Positions 1-8,094 of a stretch of 64,000 nt of DNA are shown here, one piece after another. The notes below the pieces were generated by a model. It was not told the origin of the DNA. It saw nothing but the letters and a program-made list of their open reading frames with translations, and made no database searches. The position numbers and the translations under genes were made by a program. Position 1 is the stretch's first letter. Each line of letters begins with the position of its first letter. Source of the DNA: Rahnella aquatilis CIP 78.65 = ATCC 33071 (lineage in GTDB: Bacteria; Pseudomonadota; Gammaproteobacteria; Enterobacterales; Enterobacteriaceae); contig NC_016819.1 in NCBI RefSeq assembly GCF_000241955.1, positions 1 through 64,000 of the forward strand. Direction: 5' to 3'.

Positions 1-59
1 TTCGGTAAGACCCGCCATCGGCACCGGAGGGAACCAGGTGCTATGTCTGTAACGTAGGG
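1..59. other. unassigned left edge
   Basis: These bases lie downstream of the AbiEii fragment. I see no start codon with a ribosome binding site, no hairpin and no recognisable protein segment. They may belong to a gene that continues outside the window. Confidence 0.3.
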
Positions 60-587
60 TTATTCGCGGTGAAGTCCGGTCCAGAAATCGAAGCAAATTT
101 GCTCTATCACTTCAGCACTTTCAGTGCTGGTCTGGCGTACGATTGCATCGGTGAGTTTATCTGCGTCGATTTTAAAAAGTTCGTCCATAGAATCGCGACT
201 ACTCATCATCGCTATATCATTCCCTAGCAGAAATGCCCCCATACGATCAATATCCCAGTCACGCTTGTCACACTCTGCGGGGTTTTCAAAAGCACGTTCA
301 TTCTCAATTTGCCCGTACTCGCTCATAATTTTATAAAGATCTGCCGCATCTTTTCCATTTGCCGCTCCACGATCGCGCCAGGCGAAAAGCTTAAGCAGCG
401 CGAGACCAGGCACTGAGAAAAAAGGGATCTCTTCACCAGATTGCATTGTTATCAATACCGTATGCCTGAATGCTTCCTCAAAACCATCAACCGCCATTAA
501 AACTTCCCGGTCTGGTGGCCAGGCAATTTTATTTGCCTCAGCAACGCCGCCAAAAGGAATGATGGATCCGCAGCAGCAAGGTTTCAG
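60..587 (-). pseudogene. 5'-truncated AbiEii-type nucleotidyltransferase toxin
   Basis: Family-like reading starts before the first ATG (497): upstream codons read GSIIPFGG and IAWPPDREVLM, then VDGFEEAF and PGLALLKLFAWRDRG. These are typical of the C-terminal two thirds of AbiEii/AbiGii nucleotidyltransferase toxins. The frame opens only at about base 587, immediately after the stop codon of the upstream AbiEi gene. The roughly 90-100 N-terminal residues with the GSxxxD nucleotidyltransferase motif are therefore missing. In type IV AbiE systems this protein is the toxin, and the preceding wHTH protein is the antitoxin and autorepressor. The loss of the catalytic end should leave it inactive. 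The 145-residue product from the internal ATG could still be made, but I see no good ribosome binding site for it. Confidence 0.75.
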
Positions 588-1585
588 TCACTGAAGAGAG
601 CGGAATCTTTAAGGTTAAGATATTGGTCATTGATGATCCTTGCGACTTCACGACTCCTGTCGTCGCCGCCGTCCAGCAAATCTCCAAGGCAAAGCATGGC
701 TTTTGCCCGGGAATTAAGTGTCAGTGAGCCCCAGAAGCTGGCCATAATCTGTAAACCTGGTTCGCGCGCGGGTTTTAATGCCAGTTTATTCCGGCGCTCC
801 AATAAAGAATATGGCGTATAGATTATACCTGTAGCCGGTGCCAGATAGCCGCCGCTGAGTAAGGCAGCTGCGAGTTCACCGCCCGCATATTCCCCTGGTT
901 CCAGAGGCAGATGATCCCAGGATTTCGGGGCTTCCACAGTCAGCAGATCAAGCCGGGGTTTTAGCGAACGGGCGTAATCTTTAATCCACATAGCGCAAAG
1001 CCCATCAGTATCCATGAGACGTCTGCCGCTTTTGGCCTTGCGGTAATGCCGCCGTTGCTCTAAAACATCGAACGCTTTACTGACCATTCCTAATGATATA
1101 CCCGACAGTTCTGCCAGCTGGCGATAGGTTTTATTGAGTGCATCAGGTTCGGAAAGCACAACAAACAGAAGTTTCATGACCCCAGCAGGGAATATCCCTC
1201 CTGCTGCAGTAACCTTTTTTTCTTCCTGTTTTCCCTGGATCATGATGCAAAGTCCCGGCACATCAATGCGCGCATTTCCGGCGCTGTCGATAAAGTTAAT
1301 GCGGTTTTGCGAGCAGTAATCCACCAGCGCCGGGGAAAGCCGATTACAAATCAGCAACACCGGCAAATTATTGACTGGCGTGAGAGTCCGTCTTTCAACG
1401 CCAGAAAGGGTCTCCATTCGGTGGACCGTTTTTACTTCCAGAGTAAAATGTGTTTTCTGCCCATACGAGGTGGTCAGTGTGGCGCTTCCATCAGTACCGC
1501 CCTCCCCTTCAGTAAGTTCATAATCTAACCTGATGCCGTAGGGCATATTTTCGGCAGCTTTTGTGACAAGTCGTTGAGGCTTCAT
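584..1585 (-). CDS. AbiEi-family type IV antitoxin / transcriptional autorepressor
   Basis: The protein has 333 residues. The N-terminal half (about 1-120) is a predicted alpha/beta domain containing LPVLLICNRLSPALVDYCSQ and NFIDSAGNARI, a signature of the AbiEi-like/endonuclease-fold family. A winged helix follows at about 150-190 (YRQLAELSGISLGMVSKAFDVL). The C-terminal part resembles the AbiEi antitoxin domain. In AbiE systems the antitoxin represses its own promoter and silences a nucleotidyltransferase toxin encoded just downstream. Here the downstream gene is a fragment, so this is a probable orphan antitoxin. The start is ATG 1585, followed upstream by an array of TGTTCA/TGAACA repeats that is the likely operator. 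The family assignment is good; retained function is inferred. Confidence 0.75.
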   Translation of the reverse strand: MKPQRLVTKAAENMPYGIRLDYELTEGEGGTDGSATLTTSYGQKTHFTLEVKTVHRMETLSGVERRTLTPVNNLPVLLICNRLSPALVDYCSQNRINFIDSAGNARIDVPGLCIMIQGKQEEKKVTAAGGIFPAGVMKLLFVVLSEPDALNKTYRQLAELSGISLGMVSKAFDVLEQRRHYRKAKSGRRLMDTDGLCAMWIKDYARSLKPRLDLLTVEAPKSWDHLPLEPGEYAGGELAAALLSGGYLAPATGIIYTPYSLLERRNKLALKPAREPGLQIMASFWGSLTLNSRAKAMLCLGDLLDGGDDRSREVARIINDQYLNLKDSALFSD

Positions 1586-1641
1586 TTGTTCACGCCTGAT
1601 GTTTGTTCACGAATCATGAACAAAAAAATATTATGAACAAA
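1585..1641. promoter_or_regulatory. Inverted-repeat operator array upstream of the AbiEi gene
   Basis: Four copies of an octamer are visible: TTTGTTCA at 1585-1592 and 1602-1609, and its complement TGAACAAA at 1617-1624 and 1634-1641. They form two nested inverted repeats around one centre near 1613. The site touches the start codon of the AbiEi gene, as expected for autorepression. AbiEi antitoxins are known to bind inverted repeats in their own promoter; binding at this site is inferred. Confidence 0.6.
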
Positions 1642-2463
1642 AAAGACTTCATGCACCTCTGTAATGGTGGGGTTCAGGCCCTGCTTACTGAAAAATGGAG
1701 CAGGATTTCGGGATGGGGTTATCAGGTTAAACAAAAAATTATTACCCATTTTTGTTCCAAAGCCTTACCCGCTGTTTCTGTGGATAAATCTGGGCACAGG
1801 TCAGCATTCATATTGGATGATTATGTGTTAAGTATGAATGGTTAAACATGAAGTATGACTTCACAATTAATAAATATTACTTATTATTCTTACTCCTTCC
1901 GTTCTACAACGACTGATAGTTCATTCCTGAACTACCCTCTAAATGTTCCTGAAATTTCTGTTAACTTAATTTTCATCAATAACACCTCATAATTAATATT
2001 TATGAATGCATAAGTATGAGGTATGAATTGCATTATCATACTTCATACATATTATTTAATAACTGAAATTACTTGAAGATTAAAGGAAACCTGGCTCTCT
2101 ACAAATAACATACTTAACATTTCATACTTATTATTTATTGGCGTTAAAGCGGGTTACAACTTCAACAACAAACCGCAGTTTCGAAGAACCAAACGTCATA
2201 GGGTAATGAGCGATTGGAAACAGATTTTTGCATGGTTATTAAGTAATACTTATTACATCATAAGTAGGTTATTGAATGGCAGACCTTATGAAACAAATTT
2301 TAAAATAAAAACAGCGTGTTATCACAACGCTAAAGCTGTGTTGGTCGGTAACTTCAGGTGGGGGAGGGGAGTTGTAGAATGGTGGGAAGTTTTAAAAGAG
2401 CTAATTCTACCTGCAAACCTGACAGTGGCAGCATCATACATAACTGCCAATGCCATTAAGATA
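1642..2463. repeat. Non-coding region with AAGTATGA/TCATACTT repeats (putative centromere side 1)
   Basis: No convincing gene is present; short open frames at 1603-1845 and 2206-2478 have no recognisable features. The stretch is AT-rich and carries repeated ATGAAGTATG-type words. TGAAGTATGACTTCA at 1849-1863 is a perfect odd palindrome. An interrupted inverted repeat TATGAGGTATGA...TCATACTTCATA spans 2015-2047. Further half-sites lie near 2108-2130. The same word recurs upstream of parA (3430-3475). The region probably contains binding sites for the ribbon-helix-helix partition protein, that is, a parS-like centromere. Confidence 0.45.
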
Positions 2464-2739
2464 TCAAACCTTTTTTAGGTAGGCTTCCAATGCGTCGCGA
2501 ATGATTGCGCTGACGCTTTTTGGGGCAACACCGATACGCTTATTATGGAGAGCAAGATCTTCAATCTCGCGCAGCGTATTCTGAGGTATTGAGATGGTTG
2601 TCCTGGTCAGGATTTCCTGAGCCGGTTCTACAACTTTTTCGTCACCATAAGGGCGGTCAGCCAGTCTGTTGGCCAGCGCGTCAGCCTCAGCTTCCGTAAC
2701 AACACGACGATTTGAAAAAGGGGGTTTTTTTAAGGCCAT
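2464..2739 (-). CDS. Ribbon-helix-helix partition protein (ParG-like)
   Basis: This is a small 91-residue protein with a charged flexible N-terminus (about 1-45) and a C-terminal RHH/CopG-type domain (about 46-91, with TRTTISIPQNTLREIEDLAL and SVSAIIRDALEAYLKK). The start codon overlaps the parA stop by one base (TAATG), so the two are translationally coupled. In type Ib partition systems the second gene encodes a dimeric RHH protein. It binds the centromere, stimulates the ParA ATPase and represses the operon. The protein is not ParB/KorB-like. The symbol is left blank because sequence similarity among these partners is low; the role rests on fold and position. Confidence 0.75.
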   Translation of the reverse strand: MALKKPPFSNRRVVTEAEADALANRLADRPYGDEKVVEPAQEILTRTTISIPQNTLREIEDLALHNKRIGVAPKSVSAIIRDALEAYLKKV

Positions 2740-3374
2740 TAAAATACCTCATTCATCAATGCCAGCACTTCTGCCTTGGCTTTTTCATTGGTTGTTTCAA
2801 GTACAGATTTACCTTCGGACATCACATCGCGGTAAACCTTTCGGTAACATGCGGTGGCAGTCAAAGGAATGAGCCCTTCAAACTCGCGAACATATTCCAA
2901 AAACTCATGTCGTTCATTGCCCTGCAACAGCGGGTTAGTCGTTGCCATACTTTGATAGCAGTACGCCTTAAGCTCTGGATTGAGATCTCGCATACTTTCC
3001 AACTGCTGCTGCAATTCAACCATAGTATCAAGGTCTAACTGTGAGCATTGGTGTGGGGCGATAATCTGATGCGCTACCGTGCCTCCGGTGATTAGCTCAC
3101 GGCTGTTGCGTCCAGCAACATCAACAATGACATGAGCAAACTTTTCATCCAGGCTCCGTAGCGTTTGAGAAATGTTATCTCGTTTTTCAATCAGGGTAAT
3201 GGATGGGGTAATACCCGCCGCTTCACGTTCTGCATACCACCTTGAAGCCGAACGCTGGACGTCGGCATCGACGAGACAGACATCTTCGCCACGAAGTGCC
3301 AAACCTACAGCCAGATTGATAGCAGTAGTTGTTTTGGCTGCCCCACCTTTATTGCATCCAATAATCGTGATCAT
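2739..3374 (-). CDS. parA: ParA-family partition ATPase (type Ib)
   Basis: The protein has 211 residues, the short type Ib length without an N-terminal DNA-binding domain. The deviant Walker A motif KGGAAKTT lies at residues 9-16, with the signature lysine at position 9. The Walker A' aspartates are in LVDADVQ (about 36 and 38), and HVIVDVAG serves as Walker B. Such ATPases assemble dynamically on the nucleoid and move plasmid copies apart with the help of the centromere-bound partner, here the overlapping downstream RHH gene. Repeats related to those at 1.85-2.15 kb lie just upstream of the start, which suggests autoregulation from a centromere-operator. Confidence in the family is high. Confidence 0.92.
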   Translation of the reverse strand: MITIIGCNKGGAAKTTTAINLAVGLALRGEDVCLVDADVQRSASRWYAEREAAGITPSITLIEKRDNISQTLRSLDEKFAHVIVDVAGRNSRELITGGTVAHQIIAPHQCSQLDLDTMVELQQQLESMRDLNPELKAYCYQSMATTNPLLQGNERHEFLEYVREFEGLIPLTATACYRKVYRDVMSEGKSVLETTNEKAKAEVLALMNEVF

Positions 3375-3691
3375 TTGTCACCTGTGATATCGAAAATAGC
3401 ATTTCCTAAATAATAACTCACAAAGGCTAAATGTGAAGTAATATCGACTAATTAATATGTATGAAGTAATACTTATTAACCATGAAAATCCTGCCGCCAT
3501 TATAAGTTACAGTGTAACCTAAAGTTAATTTAAAAATAATCACTTTAAAACAATAAATTATGAATAATTCGGTTGCCAATTATAGCAAGCGCCACACGGT
3601 GGCACCGATAAATCGTATGGGACAGCGATTATTGATGACAACACACCCGCACCGGAACACACCCTATTTAAGTGGTCCAGGTTGATGTGGA
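3375..3691. promoter_or_regulatory. parA promoter region with partition-type repeats
   Basis: This is an AT-rich intergenic stretch. Between 3430 and 3475 it contains ATGTGAAGTAAT and TATGAAGTAATACTT, words shared with the repeats on the other side of the operon. A short palindrome GTTACAGTGTAAC lies near 3505-3517. No open reading frame of interest is seen. Function as operator/centromere is inferred from the shared words. Confidence 0.4.
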
Positions 3692-3970
3692 TTGTCATTC
3701 CGGGGGGCGGTGCTGTGGATTATCCCAATGGGAACGCTCTATCTGACTCTGGGCTGGGAGCACCCGATGACGGCTATCACTGCAGTTGTTGTGGGTGTCA
3801 TCCTTAATCTGGCCCTGTTTTTTGGCTATCATGTACTGTGGCCAAAGAGTTTTGACGGGGGAACAGACTGGGTTGCGACAGTAATTGCACTTGCCGCGGC
3901 GGTCGCCCTGTTCAGGTTTAAAATATACGTCGTTGCAGGCTGTGCCAGATATAGTCAGACCGGCAACTAA
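3692..3970 (+). pseudogene. Fragment of a ChrA-type chromate transporter
   Basis: The reading frame holds about 90 residues ending soon after ALFRFK. The core TAITAVVVGVILNLALFFGY followed by HVLWP and a second hydrophobic helix (DWVATVIALAAAVALFRF) is the C-terminal pattern of chromate ion transporters. There is no upstream part, no usual start codon (TTG at best) and no ribosome binding site. The N-terminal nine tenths of the transporter are missing, so this is a relic. Identification rests on the transmembrane signature only. Confidence 0.6.
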
Positions 3971-4091
3971 AAATAGCTAAAGTAGAATTCTGCAGTTTGC
4001 AAGGCAGACAGCAGGATTGACCGGTTGCAATGCCATTCCTGCGCGCAGTTGAGGCTACGATTCTACTGTCATTGTTAGCGTTTAAACCTGA

Positions 4092-4499
4092 TTATTCCAA
4101 AGGAACCAACTGCATCGGCTTGCCTCCCAGTTTCGGAGCAAGTTTTTGCTGCACTGCGACAACTGACGCAAGTGGGCGCCATGCCACAGTCATGCTGTCA
4201 ATAAAACCCATATCGTCTAAATGCATGTGGTCCATGCCGTCAATAATATGGTCACCAAACTTGATGGTGAACACTGCAACAAAGTCTGCTCCGTCACGAA
4301 AAAGGAGCTTCAGCTCAAAGTCATCGATGGTCTCAAGAAGCCGGGAAACTATCTGAAAAACGAGTTCTTTTCCTTCAAAGGGAACAGGAACAATTGGGCT
4401 GCTAAGTATGACATTATCCGCCATATAGGCCTCGAGCCCTTCAACGTGACGATTGCCCATAGCGTTGAGATACGCATCGAGATGCTCAGTGGTGACCAT
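4092..4499 (-). CDS. SnoaL-like / NTF2-fold protein
   Basis: The protein has 135 residues, matching a single SnoaL-like (nuclear transport factor 2 fold) domain. It begins MVTTEHLDAYLNAMGNRHVEGL, followed by MADNVILSSPIVPVPFEGKE and a DHIIDGMDHMHLDDMG turn. That arrangement of a curved sheet with a hydrophobic cavity is common to small isomerases, hydrolases and proteins of unknown role. The substrate cannot be inferred. It is transcribed divergently from the LysR gene at 4660, with 160 bp between them, so LysR control is likely. Confidence 0.7.
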   Translation of the reverse strand: MVTTEHLDAYLNAMGNRHVEGLEAYMADNVILSSPIVPVPFEGKELVFQIVSRLLETIDDFELKLLFRDGADFVAVFTIKFGDHIIDGMDHMHLDDMGFIDSMTVAWRPLASVVAVQQKLAPKLGGKPMQLVPLE

Positions 4500-4659
4500 G
4501 AAAAAATTCTCCTCATTAGTGAATTTAAGCCAGTGTCTGGTCTCTTACCAGGCACCTTTCAGGTTCATCCTAACGCCATTGATCGTGCGTCATTAAGCAG
4601 GGTAAAGTTCATTTCAGATATGACAAAAATGTCAGTAATGAAATTTTCGGGAGGAGATT

Positions 4660-5610
4660 GTGGATAGTTTCAGCGCACTGGGAGGGCTGGAGGTGTTTGT
4701 TCAAACAGCGAGGACACGGAGTTTTGCCGAAGCGGGGCGAACCCTTGGCATTTCTGCGTCCGCAGTCAGTAAAAGTATTTCCCGGCTTGAAGAGCGGGTT
4801 GGCGTGCGGCTTTTCCAGCGCAGCACACGTAGCGTCCGCCTTACCTCAGAAGGAGAGATGTTCCTCGAAAGGTGCGGACGCATTTTTGGGGAAATCCAGG
4901 CAGCGGAAGATGAACTCAGTGCAATGACACAACACCCACGCGGACGACTAAGGGTGGGGCTGGCGCTTTCAGCAGGGTTGCCGCTGCCCGTCCTCTCAGC
5001 ATTCATGGCGCGCTATCCCGAGATTGAACTCGATCTGGATTTCACCGATCGACTTGTTGATGTGATCGATGAAGGGTTCGATGTGGTAATTAGGGGAAAC
5101 TCGCTTCGCGATTCACGTCTGGTATCCCGCCCGCTGGGGCCCTATCGAGCCTGCCTTGTAGCCGCACCGTCGTATTTGAAAGAAAAAGGTATGCCCACAA
5201 AACCGGACGATCTTTTAAATCATGCATGCCTGCACTATCGTTGGACGCCAACTGGCAAAATATACCAGTGGCCACTGGAACACACAGTCGGTACAACAGC
5301 AATATCTTCGCTGCCCTTGTCGATGGTATGCAATAGCCTGGACGCGTTGCTTTATATGGCTCTTGCCGGGCGCGGGATCGCATGTGTGCCCGACTTCTCT
5401 GTCAGAACCCCGGTTGCTGAAGGACGCCTGAAAACCTTGCTGGATGCCTACATAACGGATGCTAATACTATTCATATAATGTGGCCAAGCAACCGAAAAA
5501 TGACGCCAAAGGTGCGCGTCTTCGTAGACTTTATGCACGCCAATTTCTGCGATTATTTGGCCACTCCGATGAATGACCCAAAGCGGAAGAGAGAGCGTTA
5601 TCCCACCTGA
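4660..5610 (+). CDS. LysR-family transcriptional regulator
   Basis: The protein has 316 residues. An N-terminal winged HTH occupies about 4-65 (LEVFVQTARTRSFAEAGRTL, then ASAVSKSISRLEERVGVRLF). A periplasmic-binding-protein-like co-inducer domain follows from about 92, with ARYPEIELDLDF. The start is GTG 4660, chosen because a strong GGGAGGAG ribosome binding site sits 4 bp upstream and the protein then begins exactly like family members. The gene is divergent from the SnoaL-like gene, the usual layout of a LysR regulator and its target. The inducer is unknown. Confidence 0.88.
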   Translation: MDSFSALGGLEVFVQTARTRSFAEAGRTLGISASAVSKSISRLEERVGVRLFQRSTRSVRLTSEGEMFLERCGRIFGEIQAAEDELSAMTQHPRGRLRVGLALSAGLPLPVLSAFMARYPEIELDLDFTDRLVDVIDEGFDVVIRGNSLRDSRLVSRPLGPYRACLVAAPSYLKEKGMPTKPDDLLNHACLHYRWTPTGKIYQWPLEHTVGTTAISSLPLSMVCNSLDALLYMALAGRGIACVPDFSVRTPVAEGRLKTLLDAYITDANTIHIMWPSNRKMTPKVRVFVDFMHANFCDYLATPMNDPKRKRERYPT

Positions 5611-5810
5611 AACCTGACTTTCCCATCTGTACAATCTCCGCGTAAAGGCCGGAATCCTGTTTCTGAAGGGGTGTAGATTCCTGGGGGTAGGGTCATTCCT
5701 CAGCTCGTTAAGTGGACATCAGGAAAGTGGTCTTAAAAGTATCCCGGTAAAAGTGACACTGTCTCAAACCTCTTCCAAAACACTTTAAGCAGCTAAAAAC
5801 TCAGACATTA
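5611..5810. other. Spacer between LysR gene and replicon
   Basis: I see no gene, repeat or clear terminator here. It marks the boundary between accessory DNA and the iteron block. Confidence 0.3.
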
Positions 5811-6200
5811 ATAATATCCACTATAGAGAGCATTAACCACTAGAGTGAGTATAAGAACTTACACGGAATTTGAAACCACTGTAGTGAGAAGCAACCACTG
5901 CAGAGAGTAATATCCACTAAAGTGAGTAAAACCACTATGGAGAGCATTAACCACTGGAAAGAGTAAATAGAGGTGAAGTGACAAATGTAAGCAAGTACTA
6001 ACCTAAGTATCATAAGGGGCTTCAGGTTAGTGACTACTAGGGGGGTTAGGGCAGAACACACAAACAACCACTAGAGCGAGTAAAGATTACTAACAGCAGT
6101 GGTTGTCGGATTTCATAATCGCTGAGTTTGCTGATTGCAGTGGTTGCGCTTCTCACTACAGTGGTTAATTTGCTTACCACAGGGGTTATGAAAAAAAGCC
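5811..6200. repeat. RepFIB downstream iterons
   Basis: Many copies of an imperfect repeat centred on (A)ACCACT-n3/4-GAG(A/T)G(A)GTA are present. Direct copies start near 5818, 5831, 5872, 5893, 5916, 5930, 5949 and 6065. Inverted copies (GTGGTT) lie near 6100, 6138 and 6160. They lie 3' of repA. In RepFIB replicons repA is flanked by two iteron families that bind the initiator; those downstream contribute to copy control and incompatibility. Repeat starts were read by eye and are approximate. Confidence 0.8.
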
Positions 6201-6251
6201 TGCTGATAACACAACAGGCTTCAGGTCAGAGGGATAACGAAGATGTCGATG

Positions 6252-7301
6252 CTATTTCTTTGCCTGTCGAAGTTGTTCAAGCAACTCAAGTTCTTCTTTC
6301 GTCAGCATGACCATCTCACGCGGCGCGCCAGAATCGACATCTTTCTCGGCAGGGATATCAATAATATGTTCGTCGTCCAGGACATCGTAGACATCATCGC
6401 CTATACCCGTCGGGATCTGAGCTGGTCGTAATTTTGGCCGCCTATAGTGGATACAGAAATACACGGCTTTACCGCGTTTGACCTCCGTATAGTCGAGATA
6501 GCCAATGGCCTTAAGTTGTTCCATTGCCTTACGAACAGTAGCGTTCTGAGTGATCGCTCGTGATGTCAGATTAAGGCGGGCACGCAGGCGCGACATGGAT
6601 ATGGGAGCGGGATCTGTCGGCAGGCTTTCAATAAAGGTATAGAGAGCCTGCGCCGACTCCTTGCGAGATAGCTCGTTGATTGCCCTGAGCTGAAGAAGAA
6701 CTTTCTTATCGAACTGATACAACTCAAAAATCTTCGGATCCGCCTGTAACTCGACAACATCCTTTTTCGGGCTATATTTTGCTGACTGAACAAGGTGAGT
6801 AACATAATAGTCCCCCTCCTTATTGGAAAACGACAACGTGTTTGTTGCGATACGTTCCAGAGAGGCTTCCAAACGCGCCCTGAGCTTCGCTGAGGAGCGC
6901 GCGGAAGGAATGCCACATAATTTAGCGAACTCAACGAAAGGCAGGTATACAGAGTCTCCCAGGACCTTATGCTTGGCAAAGGCATGAATGATCCCGACCC
7001 ATGTCTTGAAATCATTATCCATATCAAGCCGGGCACCGGTGATCTTGATGTTTTCATATCCTTCAGACTTGACGATCGAAAGCTGCTTGAGCTCCGAAGT
7101 GACATCCATGGAATTCATCTGGCCTTTACGACCCCGGGCAGTCGATTTCAACGTGGGTACAAATAAGCCCAACCGCATAAGGGCTACGGGCTGAACCGTG
7201 TTATTGCTGTTAGGAACCAGCGTAACAAGTTCACCTGTTCGCTTATCAGTTTCTGCGAAAGCTTTCGCTATCTCAATGTTTTTTGGCTCATTTCCAGACA
7301 T
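6252..7301 (-). CDS. repA: RepFIB-family replication initiator
   Basis: The protein has 349 residues and belongs to the Rep_3/RepB initiator superfamily of two winged helices. Recognisable blocks are the N-terminal [35 protein letters not shown], the central [39 protein letters not shown] and the C-terminal [20 protein letters not shown]. It reads as IncFIB (Klebsiella-type FIB) RepA. The initiator binds the flanking iterons, opens the adjacent AT-rich region and represses its own promoter. The start is ATG 7301, and iterons lie on both sides. There are no frameshifts, so the replicon appears intact. Confidence 0.93.
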   Translation of the reverse strand: MSGNEPKNIEIAKAFAETDKRTGELVTLVPNSNNTVQPVALMRLGLFVPTLKSTARGRKGQMNSMDVTSELKQLSIVKSEGYENIKITGARLDMDNDFKTWVGIIHAFAKHKVLGDSVYLPFVEFAKLCGIPSARSSAKLRARLEASLERIATNTLSFSNKEGDYYVTHLVQSAKYSPKKDVVELQADPKIFELYQFDKKVLLQLRAINELSRKESAQALYTFIESLPTDPAPISMSRLRARLNLTSRAITQNATVRKAMEQLKAIGYLDYTEVKRGKAVYFCIHYRRPKLRPAQIPTGIGDDVYDVLDDEHIIDIPAEKDVDSGAPREMVMLTKEELELLEQLRQAKK

Positions 7302-7339
7302 TATCTGCTCTCACGATGAATGTGCATAAGAGTCTCTCT

Positions 7340-7450
7340 GTACACGATACAGTGGATACTAACACTCACTATAGCGGTTTTACCACAAAACATAGTGGTT
7401 AGTTTGCTCTTTATAGTGGTTGTTTTACTGCCTATAGCGGTTAACGATCT
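7340..7450. repeat. RepFIB upstream iterons, proximal cluster
   Basis: Repeats of the type CTCT/CTCACTATAGTGGTT(T) lie immediately 5' of repA: about 7351, 7368, 7392, 7412 and 7432. They are opposite in orientation to most downstream copies. They overlap the repA promoter region, consistent with both origin function and autorepression. Confidence 0.75.
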
Positions 7451-7460
7451 TCATTTTACC

Positions 7461-7560
7461 CATATAGGACAAGGCCTCCAGAGGCGCGGGGATCTCTTTG
7501 GGTCTTTTAGGTTCTATTTGGATCTTATTATTGGATCTAACAAGAGGATAACTTTAAAAA
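7461..7560. other. oriC-like AT-rich module, copy 1
   Basis: A block runs from ATAGGACAAGGCCT through GGGGATCTCTTT to GATCTTATTATTGGATCT. The GATCT(n)TTATT words resemble the 13-mer DNA-unwinding repeats of enterobacterial oriC. A second, diverged copy of the whole block is at 7861-7940. This is the likely helix-opening region of the plasmid origin; the role is inferred from the resemblance. Confidence 0.55.
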
Positions 7561-7734
7561 CATAAGGTTAAATTTTCCGATAAGGATCCACAATGACCAT
7601 TGCAGCCCCGTATCTGGCAGGTGCATAAACTGTGGACATCATTAAACGTCTTCGGACAGCCGGAAGACTTGTCATTTATTTTTCAGACAATTATCTCATT
7701 CCTTTAGGAAAAACATTATGCACAGTACTGATGA

Positions 7735-7850
7735 TGGTTTACTCACTCTAGTGGTTTTTAGTCACTCACCAGCGAAGTTAACTTGCTGTTCATAGTGGTT
7801 ACCAGGCTCTCTATAGTGGTCGCTTTACTCATTATAGTGGTTTCTAATGT
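7735..7850. repeat. RepFIB upstream iterons, distal cluster
   Basis: Four further copies of the TATAGTGGTT-type iteron lie at about 7747, 7790, 7812 and 7832, separated from the proximal cluster by copy 1 of the oriC-like module and about 170 bp of spacer. The cluster-module pattern therefore occurs twice upstream of repA. Confidence 0.7.
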
Positions 7851-7860
7851 CGATCAATCC

Positions 7861-7965
7861 CTTATAGCACAAGGCCTGTAGCGAAGCGGGGATCTCTTTT
7901 GATCTATTAGATGATCTCTATAGGATCTTATTATTGGATCTGGACTGTGGAAAAGTGGATAAAAA
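7861..7965. other. oriC-like AT-rich module, copy 2, with DnaA boxes
   Basis: This block aligns with copy 1 (AGCACAAGGCCT, GCGGGGATCTCTTT, GGATCTTATTATTGGATCT). It continues into two adjacent DnaA-box-like nonamers read on the minus strand. TTTTCCACA at 7946-7954 matches TTWTNCACA exactly, and TTATCCACT at 7954-7962 matches in 8 of 9 positions. Together with the iterons this looks like the functional replication origin. Confidence 0.6.
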
Positions 7966-8094
7966 GGAAAGTGAGTTAAAAATTAACGGGAGGAGGGGAG
8001 CCACCCGTCTTCAGATAATCAGGTGCAGACCTTAAGCTATGATGCGCACTGCTATCCAGATCTGCAGTGCGCATTGTGGTCAATGATTTCCCTG

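Noticed and set aside
1603..1845. 80-codon frame beginning within the AbiEi operator
   Set aside because: Its start lies inside the inverted-repeat array and the product has no recognisable pattern.
2206..2478. 90-codon plus-strand frame ending inside the RHH gene
   Set aside because: No ribosome site, no family features, and it runs into the end of a well-supported gene on the other strand.
5811..6200. CRISPR array
   Set aside because: Repeats are short, irregularly spaced and of both orientations, with no unique spacers; they are iterons beside a Rep gene.
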